A stretch of DNA of 64,000 nucleotides, from the NCBI GenBank assembly GCA_963715405.1, contig OY970239.1, positions 682,001-746,000 of the forward strand, read 5' to 3'. Source of the DNA: JALZKA01 sp963715405 (lineage in GTDB: Bacteria > Actinomycetota > Thermoleophilia > Solirubrobacterales > 70-9). The stretch's first letter is position 1, and the number at the start of each line of letters is the position of its first letter. Below are positions 1 to 8,546 of this stretch, one piece after another. The translations under genes were made by a program, and so were the position numbers. The notes below the pieces were generated by a model. The model made no database searches. It was not told the DNA's origin and saw only the letters and a list, made by a program, of their open reading frames with translations.

Positions 1-2
1 AG

Positions 3-1007
3 GAGATAATCGAAGCGGCCTTCAACAACGACACCACGATCGAGAGCGGAGTGATCGACCTCTCGTTCGACCTCACGGCGGAGGGCGACCAGGGCGGAAG
101 CCTCACCGCCGAGGTGTCGGGACCGTTCGCCACCGACCCGGAAGACCCGCAGGCCATCGGCGAGCTCGACCTGGACGTCTCGGTTTCAGGCGAAGGAGCC
201 GCTGCCGAGGGCCTCGGCGAGGGCATCGAGGCAGGGCTCACGGTGACCGAGGACAACGTCTTCGTGAACTTCAACGACACCGACTATGAGCTCGGCGAAG
301 AGGCATACACCCAGCTCAAGGAGCAGCAGGAAGCCGTGGCCGAAGAGGCCGGTGTCGACGAGTCCTCCACGTTCAAGGAGCAGTGCGAGCAGGCCATCAC
401 CGCCCAGGGCGGCGAGGCGGCTGCGTGCGACATCGACGTCACGGCGTGGTTCTCAGAGCTCGAGAACGAGGGCACCGAGGACACGGGCGGCGCCGAGGCA
501 AACCACGTCTCGGGAACGCTCGACGTCGAGCAGATGGTGCGAGACCTATTCGCGCTCGGCGCCTCGGTTCCGGGCGCCACGGGCGGGGTCGACCCGAGCC
601 TGATCGAGCCGCAACTCGACGTTATCTCCGAAGCCGTATCGGGCGCCGACTTCGACGTCTATGCGGCAACCGAAGACGACACACTTCGCGGCCTCGACCT
701 CTCGCTCGAGCTCGACGCCGCAGCGATCGGTGGCGCGGCCGCCGGCGTCGAGTCCGCCTCGCTCGGATTCTCGTTCGAGATTTCGGATGTTGGTGAGGAG
801 CAGACCTTCGAGGCGCCCGACGATCCGAAGCCGATCGATGATCTGCTCGGCGAGTTCGGCCTCCCCGGCGGGATTCCCGGGGCTGGGACGATCCCGGAGA
901 TCCCCGGAAGCGGTGGCGGGGGCGCGAGCCTGCCCGGCTCGCCCGACCCGGACTGCATCGCCGAAGCGGCGGGCGATCCGGCCGCGATCCAGAAGTGCCT
1001 GGAGTAG
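3..1007 (+). CDS. exported/lipoprotein-like protein, 5' truncated by the window edge
   Basis: The frame is open to the first base, so the start codon lies upstream; a GTG at 51 is internal. About 334 residues are visible. The sequence is acidic and rich in Gly/Ala/Ser, with a DxDV pattern and a pair of Cys near residues 125 and 138 of the visible part, and ends in a Gly/Pro-rich linker followed by a short Cys-containing tail (CIAEAAG...KCLE). The alternation of short hydrophilic beta-like stretches resembles the extracellular domain of actinobacterial LppX/LprG-like or Thermoleophilia hypothetical lipoproteins, but no catalytic motif is visible and I do not assign a function. It is separated by only 28 bases from the antiporter gene downstream, so the two may be co-transcribed. 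Confidence 0.75.
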   Translation, partial: EIIEAAFNNDTTIESGVIDLSFDLTAEGDQGGSLTAEVSGPFATDPEDPQAIGELDLDVSVSGEGAAAEGLGEGIEAGLTVTEDNVFVNFNDTDYELGEEAYTQLKEQQEAVAEEAGVDESSTFKEQCEQAITAQGGEAAACDIDVTAWFSELENEGTEDTGGAEANHVSGTLDVEQMVRDLFALGASVPGATGGVDPSLIEPQLDVISEAVSGADFDVYAATEDDTLRGLDLSLELDAAAIGGAAAGVESASLGFSFEISDVGEEQTFEAPDDPKPIDDLLGEFGLPGGIPGAGTIPEIPGSGGGGASLPGSPDPDCIAEAAGDPAAIQKCLE

Positions 1008-1035
1008 CCGCCTGACCAAATAGCCTGGCGCTCTC

Positions 1036-2172
1036 GTGAGCCGCTTTCTCTTCTCAGCGCAGGGCTGGCCGTACCTGCTGACGCCGTTCATCCTCGCTGC
1101 CGTCCTGCTCGAGTTCGTCTTTCACGCCTCGCCGACGGTGATCTTCTTCTGCGCGGCGGCGGGGATCATCCCGACCGCGGCGCTGATGGGTCTCGCGACC
1201 GAGGAGCTCGCGGCGCGTTCCGGCCCCGGCATCGGCGGCTTCCTCAACGTCACCTTCGGCAACGCCGCCGAGCTCATCATCGCGATCTTCCTCCTCGCCG
1301 AAGGGCTCCAGGAGGTCGTGAAGGCCTCGATCATCGGCTCGATCCTCGGCAACCTGCTCCTGGTGCTGGGTCTTTCGATGGTGGTGGGCGGGATCGGCCG
1401 CGTGAAGCAGACCTTCAATCGCACCGCCGCAAACGCGCAGGCGACGATGCTCTTCCTGGCGGTCGCGGCGCTCATCATGCCCGCGATCTACGCGCTCGTC
1501 CAGGGTGGCGGCCTGCCGCCCATCGACGCCGAGATCGTCAACTACGGATCCGATCTGGAAGAGCTCTCGATCGGCGTCGCGATCGTCCTCGGCATCACCT
1601 ATCTACTGGGCCTGCTCTTCTCGCTCCGCACCCACAAGGACGTCTTCAACCCGGTCGCCGAGGACGAGGAAGGCGCGGGCGCCGGCGGACACGGCGCTCA
1701 CGCGACCTACGGGTGGTCCGTACGCAAATCCATCACGATGCTCGCCGTCGCGGGCGCCGCCGTCGGCCTCGTCTCGGAGATCCTCGTCGGGTCGATCTCG
1801 GAGGCGTCGGAGTCGCTCGGCATCTCCGAGTTCTTCGTGGGGATCATCATCGTCGCGGTGGTCGGCAACGCCGCCGAGCACTGGGTGGCCGTGCTCGTCG
1901 CGAAGAAGGACAAGATGGATCTGGCGGTCAACATCTCGATCGGCTCAGCAGCGCAGATCGCCCTTTTCGTGGCGCCGATCCTGGTCTTGCTCTCGTTCGT
2001 GATCGGCCCCAACCCGATGCCCCTCGTCTTCAACGGCTTTGAGCTGGGCGGCGTGCTCGTCGCGGTCCTCATCGCGAACTACGTGACGCAGGAAGGCGAA
2101 TCCAACTGGTGGGAGGGTGCGCAGCTCCTCGCGGTTTACGTCCTCTTGGCGCTGGCGTTCCTCTACGCCTGA
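1036..2172 (+). CDS. Ca2+/H+ antiporter, CaCA/CAX family
   Basis: Predicted integral membrane protein of 378 residues that would export Ca2+ in exchange for protons. Two alpha-repeats are visible: the first contains GNAAELIIAIFLL (about residues 75-90), the second contains VVGNAAEHWVAV (about 274-285); these paired GNxxE motifs carry the acidic cation-binding residues of the family. About eleven hydrophobic segments flank a short acidic, His-containing loop in the middle (around residues 205-225). Length matches bacterial ChaA/Cax proteins. GTG is used as start, 28 bases after the preceding gene. A second CaCA antiporter of a different subfamily lies 2.4 kb downstream on the same strand, beyond an MMPL transporter. 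Confidence 0.9.
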   Translation: MSRFLFSAQGWPYLLTPFILAAVLLEFVFHASPTVIFFCAAAGIIPTAALMGLATEELAARSGPGIGGFLNVTFGNAAELIIAIFLLAEGLQEVVKASIIGSILGNLLLVLGLSMVVGGIGRVKQTFNRTAANAQATMLFLAVAALIMPAIYALVQGGGLPPIDAEIVNYGSDLEELSIGVAIVLGITYLLGLLFSLRTHKDVFNPVAEDEEGAGAGGHGAHATYGWSVRKSITMLAVAGAAVGLVSEILVGSISEASESLGISEFFVGIIIVAVVGNAAEHWVAVLVAKKDKMDLAVNISIGSAAQIALFVAPILVLLSFVIGPNPMPLVFNGFELGGVLVAVLIANYVTQEGESNWWEGAQLLAVYVLLALAFLYA

Positions 2173-2223
2173 GTGACGGCGCTCACACTCCGCTCTTCGT
2201 CGCAGGTGTAACAAGATAGGTCC

Positions 2224-4560
2224 GTGACCGAGCGCGTCGCAGATTTAACCTGGCGGCGCCCGAAGGCGGTGCTGCTGGCGCTCGGCGTCTTCGTCGTCGT
2301 CGCCGTCGTGCTGGGGCGGGGGGTGGAGGAGCACCTCAAGGCGGCAGGCTTTACGGACCCGTCCTCGGAGTCAGAGCGCGCGACCGAGCTCCTTCGCGAC
2401 GAGCTCGGCTACGACGCGAATCCCGGCCTCGTCGTCACCGTCCGCGACCCGGACAACAAGCGCCTCGACCTGGCCCAACCGGCGGTTCGCGACGAGATCC
2501 ACCGGCTCGCCGAGGAGCTCCGTGGCGTGGACTACGTCGGCCGTGCCACCGACCCCCTCAAGCCCCTCGATCGGGCAGATGAGGAGATCCGCGACGCGCA
2601 GAAGCGCGAGATCGCCGCAGCGCGCCACAGCTACGCCCAGCAGGTCGCGGAGCACCAAGCCGCCTGGGCGGCGGTGGGGATGCCGGCGCCGCCGGTGCCG
2701 GCGTTCGAGCCGCCCCCTCAAGGCGAGCTCGACCGGGCTCGGAAGCGAGAGCTCGAGAAGGTGGCACAGAAGCTTCCGGATGACAGCCCGCTCATCGCCG
2801 ACGACCGCCGCTCGGTGGTGCTCGCGGGCCACCTCTCATCACAAGACGTTGAGGAGGACGGCGGGGCAGCCGCCGAAGACGCGAACGGAAAGCTCGACTC
2901 GAAGCGATTCGAAATCGGGATCGGCGGCTTCGCCCCGAGCTTCAACGAGGTCAACGACCAGACGCGGGACGATTTGACGAAGGCGGAGCTCATCGCCTTC
3001 CCTCTTTTGGCCTTGATGCTCCTCGTCGTGTTTCGCGGAGTGATCGCCGCGCTCGTACCGCTCCTCATCGGCGTTATCTCGATCGTCGGCACCCTGTTCC
3101 TGCTCCGCGGAATGGCGGAGATCGTCGACACCTCTCTCTTCGCGCTCAACATCGCAACCGCGCTCAGCTTGGGCCTCGCGGTGGACTACGCGCTCCTCAT
3201 GGTCTCGCGCTATCGCGAGGAGCTCGAGCGCACGGGGCCGACCTGGGAGGCGCACCGGCGCACCGTTGCGACCGCGGGGCGGACCGTTCTCTTTTCGGGC
3301 CTGACTGTCGCTGTTGCGATGGCGGCGCTCGCCATCTTTCCGCAGCGCTTCCTCTACTCGGTGGCGGTGGCAGGCGCGACCGTTGCCATCCTCGCCTCGG
3401 TCGTGACGGTGCTCGCGGTGCCGGCCGTCCTCTCGCTCCTTGGCGAGCGGATCAACGCGCTCTCGATCCGCCGCGGACCGGCCGTCTCCGACGCATCGGA
3501 CGGCTGGTACCGGCTCTCGTGGGCGGTGATGCGCCGGCCGGTCGCGGTGGCGCTCGCTACGTCCGCCTTCCTCCTTGCCGCAGCAGCGCCACTTCTCAGC
3601 ACGATCCTCACCGGCCCCAGCGCGGAAGCGGTGCCTCCCAGCCAGCCCTCCTACGCGGTCAACGAGTACGTCGAGGAGCACTACGACCGCTCTCTCGGTG
3701 AGGGGATCACGGTCTCCGTGGACGGCCGGACGAGCGATCGCGAGCTCACGGCGCTCGCGAAGGACATCCGGCGCGCGGACGGGATCGGAGGAGGCTCAGA
3801 GTTCGACCGCGCCTCGCAACAGCTTGCTTACGCCACCTTCTCGCCAGAGGAGAAGGCGCTGGGCTCCCAAAGCCAGGACGCGGTGAGGGAGATCCGCGAG
3901 CTCCGGGCCGGCGCCGCCGAAGTCCTCGTCTCGGGCAACACGGCGCGCTTTATCGACCAGAAAGCGAGCCTCATCGAGCACACGCCGCTCGTCGTCGCGA
4001 TCGTTTGCGCGACGACGCTGTTCCTCCTCTTCATGCTGACCGGCTCGATCATCCTGCCGATCAAGACGCTTCTCATGAACACGCTCACCCTGGCAGCGAG
4101 CCTTGGCATCCTCGTCCTCGCCTTCCAGGAGGGATGGTTTAGCGGCCTCCTCGACTACACCGGCCCGATGGCGATCGAGGTGACGAGCCTCGTCTTCGTC
4201 TTCGCCGTCACCTTCGGGCTCGCGACCGACTACGCCGTGCTCGTCATGGCGCGGATCAAAGAGCAGCACGACCTGGGGGCGTCGAACGAGGAGGCAGTGG
4301 CCGTCGGGATCGGGCGGACCGGGCGCGTCATTACCGCCGCGGCGCTCATGATCTCGGTCGTCTTCCTCGCCTTCTCGGTGAGCCAGATCTTCTTCATGAA
4401 GCAGATCGCTGTGGCGCAGGCCGCAGGCGTCCTGATCGACGCGACGATCGTGCGCGCGCTCTTGGTGCCGGCGCTCATGCGGATCCTCGGCGAGGCGAAC
4501 TGGTGGTCGCCGCGACCCTTGCAGCGCTTTCAGGAGCGCTGGGGCTTTCGCGAGGCCTGA
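2224..4560 (+). CDS. MMPL/RND-family transporter
   Basis: Protein of 778 residues with the duplicated RND layout. It has an N-terminal membrane segment, a large extracytoplasmic domain (about residues 40-240, including a proline-rich stretch near 150-165), and a block of membrane helices with the characteristic LGLAVDYALLMVSRYREEL motif (about 315-335). A second extracytoplasmic domain and a second helix block with GLATDYAVLVMARIKEQ (about 660-680) follow. The two 'DYA' motifs are typical of MmpL and related actinobacterial exporters that move lipids or other hydrophobic compounds by proton motive force. The substrate cannot be told from the sequence. GTG start, 51 bases after the upstream antiporter. 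Confidence 0.9.
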   Translation: MTERVADLTWRRPKAVLLALGVFVVVAVVLGRGVEEHLKAAGFTDPSSESERATELLRDELGYDANPGLVVTVRDPDNKRLDLAQPAVRDEIHRLAEELRGVDYVGRATDPLKPLDRADEEIRDAQKREIAAARHSYAQQVAEHQAAWAAVGMPAPPVPAFEPPPQGELDRARKRELEKVAQKLPDDSPLIADDRRSVVLAGHLSSQDVEEDGGAAAEDANGKLDSKRFEIGIGGFAPSFNEVNDQTRDDLTKAELIAFPLLALMLLVVFRGVIAALVPLLIGVISIVGTLFLLRGMAEIVDTSLFALNIATALSLGLAVDYALLMVSRYREELERTGPTWEAHRRTVATAGRTVLFSGLTVAVAMAALAIFPQRFLYSVAVAGATVAILASVVTVLAVPAVLSLLGERINALSIRRGPAVSDASDGWYRLSWAVMRRPVAVALATSAFLLAAAAPLLSTILTGPSAEAVPPSQPSYAVNEYVEEHYDRSLGEGITVSVDGRTSDRELTALAKDIRRADGIGGGSEFDRASQQLAYATFSPEEKALGSQSQDAVREIRELRAGAAEVLVSGNTARFIDQKASLIEHTPLVVAIVCATTLFLLFMLTGSIILPIKTLLMNTLTLAASLGILVLAFQEGWFSGLLDYTGPMAIEVTSLVFVFAVTFGLATDYAVLVMARIKEQHDLGASNEEAVAVGIGRTGRVITAAALMISVVFLAFSVSQIFFMKQIAVAQAAGVLIDATIVRALLVPALMRILGEANWWSPRPLQRFQERWGFREA

Positions 4561-4592
4561 CTCAGGCACGCGCTCGGTAGGTTGAGGCGGGC

Positions 4593-5594
4593 GTGCCGCC
4601 TCTTCTTTTGCTCCTCATTTCCTTTGCCGTCATCCTGGCCGGTGCCCTCCTATTCACCAATGCCGTGGAGTGGATGGGGCACCGCCTCGAGATGGGCACC
4701 GGGGCCGTGGGCTCGCTCCTCGCGGCGGTCGGCACCGCCATGCCCGAGACGCTGATCCCGATCGTCGCGATCATCGGGGGCGCCGAGGGCTCAGAAGACG
4801 TTGCGATCGGCGCGATCATCGGCGCTCCGTTTCTCCTCGCAACGATCGCGATGGCGCTCGTCGGGATGTCGGCGCTCATCTACAAGAACCGCCGCGAGCA
4901 GGGGACGCGCCTGAAGGCCCACGCACCTACCCTCGAGCGCGACCTGCGCTTCTTCCTCATCTTCTTCGCGCTCGGTATCGCGGTCGGCGCGGCACCGCTG
5001 CCCACCGGGGCGCAGATCCCACTCGCGGTCCTCTTCGTCCTCGCCTACGCCACCTACGTGCGACGGACGCTCAAAGAGGGAGGCGACGTCCAGGAGGCCG
5101 AGGACATCGGCCCCCTCATCCTCGACCGCACACCACACTCGGGCGATCCCCGCCTTCACCTCATCGTGATCCAGCTCATCGCCGGGCTCGCCGCGATCGT
5201 CGGAGGCGCTCACCTCTTCGTCGAAGAGCTCCTCCACGTCGCCGAGGACATCGGGATCGAGCCGCTCGTCCTCTCCCTGATCCTCGCCCCGCTCGCCACC
5301 GAGCTACCCGAGAAAGCCAACAGCTTCTTCTGGGTGCGCGACGGAAAGGATGCGCTCGCGCTCGGAAACATCACCGGGGCGATGGTCTTTCAATCCACGC
5401 TTCCGATCGCCATCGGGCTCCTCCTCACCGACTGGGATCTCGACCGCTTCGCCGTCGTCTCCGGCGTGCTCGGGCTGGCGGGCGGCGTGATCGCCTACTT
5501 CGCAATGCACAAGCGGGGGCGCTTTCAGTGGCCCTCGATCGTGGCCTGGACGGGTCTCTTCGCGGCTTTCCTCGTTTACGTGCTCGCGAGCTAG
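4593..5594 (+). CDS. sodium/calcium exchanger-type membrane protein (CaCA family)
   Basis: Membrane protein of 333 residues with two homologous halves. The first half contains AVGTAMPETLIPIVAI (about 46-61) and the second LILAPLATELPEKANSFFW (about 228-246). In both, a Pro-Glu pair sits in the position of the cation-binding acidic residues of the Na+/Ca2+ exchanger superfamily. A second conserved segment, GNITGAMVFQSTLP, follows in the second half. It differs clearly from the CAX protein at 1036, being closer to the YrbG-like branch. The GTG start follows the MMPL gene by 32 bases. The transported ions are inferred from the family only. Confidence 0.85.
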   Translation: MPPLLLLLISFAVILAGALLFTNAVEWMGHRLEMGTGAVGSLLAAVGTAMPETLIPIVAIIGGAEGSEDVAIGAIIGAPFLLATIAMALVGMSALIYKNRREQGTRLKAHAPTLERDLRFFLIFFALGIAVGAAPLPTGAQIPLAVLFVLAYATYVRRTLKEGGDVQEAEDIGPLILDRTPHSGDPRLHLIVIQLIAGLAAIVGGAHLFVEELLHVAEDIGIEPLVLSLILAPLATELPEKANSFFWVRDGKDALALGNITGAMVFQSTLPIAIGLLLTDWDLDRFAVVSGVLGLAGGVIAYFAMHKRGRFQWPSIVAWTGLFAAFLVYVLAS

Positions 5595-5605
5595 AACGGC
5601 AGCCC

Positions 5606-5989
5606 TCAGCCGATGGTGAAGTTCTCCGACCTCGCGGCGCGGCACACTCTCGTGGGATTCGCGCGCGCGTAGTAGGTCCCGACGGCGCCCTTTCCGGGGT
5701 CGATCACCTTCCACAGCCAGCTTGCTCCCGCGGATGGCGCTTTCGACTTCGTCGAGCCGATCAGAGCGTCGTCGCCAGGGAGCTGCTGGAAGACGATGAC
5801 GCGTCGCTCCCCCTTGCATTGCAGGTCATGCGAGGAAACGCGCCCCGCGTACACCGTCTCTGTCCCGCTGGCAGTCGACCGTTGGCTGATGCTGTCGAAC
5901 CTGATTGTTGCCGGCGATTTGCCGGCTCCGTGCGCGATCGGGACCAGTATCCCCGCCCCCACCAGCGCGATCGCCAAGACCTTCTTCAT
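5606..5989 (-). CDS. small exported hypothetical protein
   Basis: Protein of 127 residues on the minus strand, convergent with the CaCA gene and ending 12 bases from it. It has a classical signal peptide (MKKVLAIALVGAGILVPIAHGA), so the mature protein is about 105 residues. The mature part has two Cys (in LQCKGER and TRVCRAAR) that could form a disulfide, and a Gly/Ser/Thr-rich beta-sandwich-like pattern ending in SENFTIG. This resembles the small Ig-like or carboxypeptidase-regulatory-like exported domains abundant in this lineage. No active-site motif is visible. Function unknown. Confidence 0.7.
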   Translation of the reverse strand: MKKVLAIALVGAGILVPIAHGAGKSPATIRFDSISQRSTASGTETVYAGRVSSHDLQCKGERRVIVFQQLPGDDALIGSTKSKAPSAGASWLWKVIDPGKGAVGTYYARANPTRVCRAARSENFTIG

Positions 5990-6122
5990 GATGCCTCCCT
6001 GTAGTCGATCCCGGGCCTTGCGCCCCTCGAGCGCAAAAGGCTATCCGCTCGCGGATCGAGCGCACCGGCTTACCGGCCGGGCTGAAACGACTTTGCCTCC
6101 GTCTGCTTCAGTAGTCGGCTTC

Positions 6123-6852
6123 ATGGCCAACTACGGCGCGGACGTCGCCTACATCCACGACGCGGGCTTCCTCGACCTCGCAGAGCAGGCGACGCCGTTC
6201 GTGATCGAGCTCCTGGCTGAGCGCGGGATCGAAGCCGGCCGGGTGATCGAGCTCGGTTGCGGCTCGGGCGCCACCGCCGCTGCACTGAGCGAAGAGGGGC
6301 ACGACGTTCTCGGCATCGATGCCTCGCGAGCGATGGTGGCGCTCGCGCGGGGCCGGGCGCCCGAGGCGCGCTTTCGCGTGGGCTCGTGGGTGGACCAGCC
6401 GATCGACGAGTGCGACGCCGTGCTCGCGATCGGCGAGGTGCTCGGCTACGTCGGCTCGGCGCAGGGGACGAAGGCGGAGCTTCGCGACCTCTTCGGCCGG
6501 GTGCGCTCGGCGCTTCGCCCGGGCGGCCTCTTCGTCTTCGACCTCGCGACGCCGGGGCGGGTGCCCACGGGCGAGGACTCGGCCTACCGCATCGGCGACG
6601 ACTGGGCGATCCTCTTTACGGCCACCGAGGATGCGAAGGGCCGAAAGCTCCAGCGCCGGATCACCACATTCCGGAAGATCTCGGGCGGCGCGACCTACCG
6701 GCGGACCGAGGAGGTCCACCGACTTCGCCTCTGGCCGCCCAGGCGAGATCGAGGAGATGCTCCGCGACGCCCGCTTCAAGGTGCAGACGCGCCGCGGCTA
6801 CGGCGGGCGCTCGTTCGCGCCCGGGCATCGGGTGTTCGTCGCGCGGGCTTAG
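6123..6852 (+). pseudogene. SAM-dependent methyltransferase, interrupted by a one-base frameshift near 6741
   Basis: Class I methyltransferase of about 242 residues if the frame is repaired. From ATG 6123 it reads MANYGADVAYIHDAGF and then motif I VIELGCGSGATAAAL, the acidic end of strand beta2 (LGIDAS), and motif III/IV regions up to EEVHRLRLWP. At that point the frame shifts. The next reading frame supplies the expected C-terminus, PGEIEEMLRDARFKVQTRRGYG through RVFVARA and a TAG at 6850-6852. Removing one base (for example A6741 in the run gccgcccaggcg) restores a continuous protein. As written, the first frame runs to 6863 with a nonsense Arg-rich tail. It is either a sequencing indel or an inactivated gene. 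Its substrate is not identifiable. Confidence 0.75.
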
Positions 6853-6867
6853 TTGTCCGCTGACACT

Positions 6868-6912
6868 CGAGGGAAGGAAGTGTCCAATAGGGAGTGCCAG
6901 TCCCTTCCCTCG
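6868..6912. other. inverted repeat downstream of the methyltransferase
   Basis: Perfect 10-base arms cgagggaagg (6868-6877) and ccttccctcg (6903-6912) separated by 25 bases, starting 16 bases after the methyltransferase stop. It may be a transcript-end hairpin, but no T-run follows it. The rest of the 278-base gap to the sigma gene shows no other structure that I can support. Confidence 0.4.
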
Positions 6913-7130
6913 GCTCAGCGCCGCGCAGCTCGGGGCGGCACCCGATCGCGAACTTGCGGATCGCGCTCGAAACAAAGGTCGCGCTATTTGCGATGAAGCA
7001 CAAGAAGTTTGTACAACTTTCGGCACCCTGAACGGCGCGCCCGCTTTGCTCAGCTGCTTACGGTCCTACCCGAGAAAAAAGTCCCGAGGGGGGCGCGAGA
7101 AGCGCCGGCGGGGTTCGGGTAAGTACCGGG

Positions 7131-8546
7131 ATGGGTTACGCACAAACGATAGGCATTCGTTGTTCCACGGCCGAGGCGCTTACGGAGCGCGACCGAGCCG
7201 AATGGCACGCACGAGCTAGCGCTCTATACGAAGAGTTGCGCCGCCCTGCAACTGGATTAGTGCGAAGGGCGTACGGGTCGACGTTTGACGACTCGGAGAT
7301 CGAGGACATCTATTCGAGCGCGTGGCTCGGCACCCTCCGCGCGCTCGAGCACAAGCACCCCGAGCTCAGCGATGAAGACGTGCGCTCGTACCTCCTCACC
7401 GCTGTTGCGAATCACGCGAGCAAGGAGATTCGCCGTCGAAGGCGGAAACCTGTCGTACCGCTCGAGGCGGCCGGTGGGGTGCCGGAGGTTATGGATTCGC
7501 TTCAAGAGCGCGCTGAGGTGAAGGAGTCGAATCACCTGACTCGAGACCTGCTTTCGAGCCTGCCCCCGCGTCGCCGGGCGGTGATGCTCCTTCGCTACGG
7601 ATGGGAGCTTGAGCCGAAGGAGATCTGCGGGATCATCGACGGCCTTTCTCCTCGGGCCTACCGAAAGGAGATCACCAAAGGCGTAGATGACCTGACGGAG
7701 CGGATCAAGCTCGTCGATCGAGGCGAGTGGTGCCGGGAGCGAGAGCCGCTTCTCAAAGCGTTCGCCGCCGGTATCGCCACCGAAGATCAGGCGCTCCAGG
7801 CCGAGCGCCACATCTCCCACTGCCGCAGCTGCCACGAGTTCGTCGGGAAGCTTTCTGGCCACCTCCACGATGTCGGCTCTTCGATCTTCTTGCCGGGCGC
7901 TCTCGAGGCGATGGACGGTCATTCCACGCTGCTGGAAAAGGCGATGGATGCGTTCGATGGAGCGCGCGAGACGGTCCTCGGTTCGGTCTCGCGTTCCGAG
8001 ACGAGCGAGGGAATCACGCTCGCCACCGGCACCCGTGGCGCCGGGGTGGGTGGAGCGGGGTTGCTCGCAAAGCTTTCTGGTATCGGCGCGGGCTCTAAAG
8101 CTGCTCTCGTCTGCGCGGGGGGTCTCGTCGCTGTGTCGGCGTGCATCGTCACCGGGGTAGGCCCCATCTCGCTGGAAGGCTCCTCCGGCAGGCCCGTGGA
8201 TACGCCGGACGATAAGGCTGCGCCCATCGCCGAGATCATCCGCAACTTACGACCCGAAGCTCCACCGCGCGAAGCCGCCGCGTCACCCACGAATTTTGAG
8301 CGCGAATCGAAGAACGAGCCGGACTCCGGGCAGAAATCTGCCTCCCGCGCTGAACCCTCGTCGGCCCCGCCGCCACCGTCTCCACCGGCGCCGGGTACGC
8401 CCGAGCCCGTCCTCGCACCTGAGACGCCACCCACCTCTCAAGAGTTCGGCGTGGAAAGAGGAGCTACCGCTGCGGGCGGCGGCCCGCCGGCGCAGACGGA
8501 CCCAGGATCCGGCGACGGAGCGGTAGCAGAGGAGTTCGGGCCTTGA
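7131..8546 (+). CDS. sigma-70-like factor fused to a zinc finger, membrane segment and Pro-rich tail
   Basis: Single 471-residue protein with four parts. Residues about 20-110 resemble an ECF region 2, with an acidic stretch (DDSEIEDIYSSAWLG) and a basic end (KEIRRRRRK). Residues about 135-195 resemble region 4, with SSLPPRRRAVMLLRYGWEL and a following putative helix-turn-helix. Residues 227-234 read HISHCRSC, an HxxxCxxC zinc-finger pattern as in zf-HC2 anti-sigma factors. Around residues 325-350 there is a hydrophobic segment, then a Pro/Ser/Glu-rich tail of about 100 residues that would be outside the cell. This places the sigma and its likely restraint in one membrane-anchored chain. The next gene, an exported protein, starts at 8543 and overlaps its stop, so the two are probably coupled. 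ATG start; no disruption, unlike all its neighbours. Confidence 0.8.
   Translation: MGYAQTIGIRCSTAEALTERDRAEWHARASALYEELRRPATGLVRRAYGSTFDDSEIEDIYSSAWLGTLRALEHKHPELSDEDVRSYLLTAVANHASKEIRRRRRKPVVPLEAAGGVPEVMDSLQERAEVKESNHLTRDLLSSLPPRRRAVMLLRYGWELEPKEICGIIDGLSPRAYRKEITKGVDDLTERIKLVDRGEWCREREPLLKAFAAGIATEDQALQAERHISHCRSCHEFVGKLSGHLHDVGSSIFLPGALEAMDGHSTLLEKAMDAFDGARETVLGSVSRSETSEGITLATGTRGAGVGGAGLLAKLSGIGAGSKAALVCAGGLVAVSACIVTGVGPISLEGSSGRPVDTPDDKAAPIAEIIRNLRPEAPPREAAASPTNFERESKNEPDSGQKSASRAEPSSAPPPPSPPAPGTPEPVLAPETPPTSQEFGVERGATAAGGGPPAQTDPGSGDGAVAEEFGP

Noticed and set aside
4670..6004. A 444-codon plus-strand frame overlapping the second CaCA gene
   Set aside because: Arg/Gly/Pro-rich alternate frame; the CaCA frame has both repeat motifs and proper membrane helices.
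6733..6745. Programmed ribosomal frameshifting in the methyltransferase
   Set aside because: No slippery heptamer or downstream pseudoknot is visible, and neighbouring genes have similar indels, so an error or decay is more likely.
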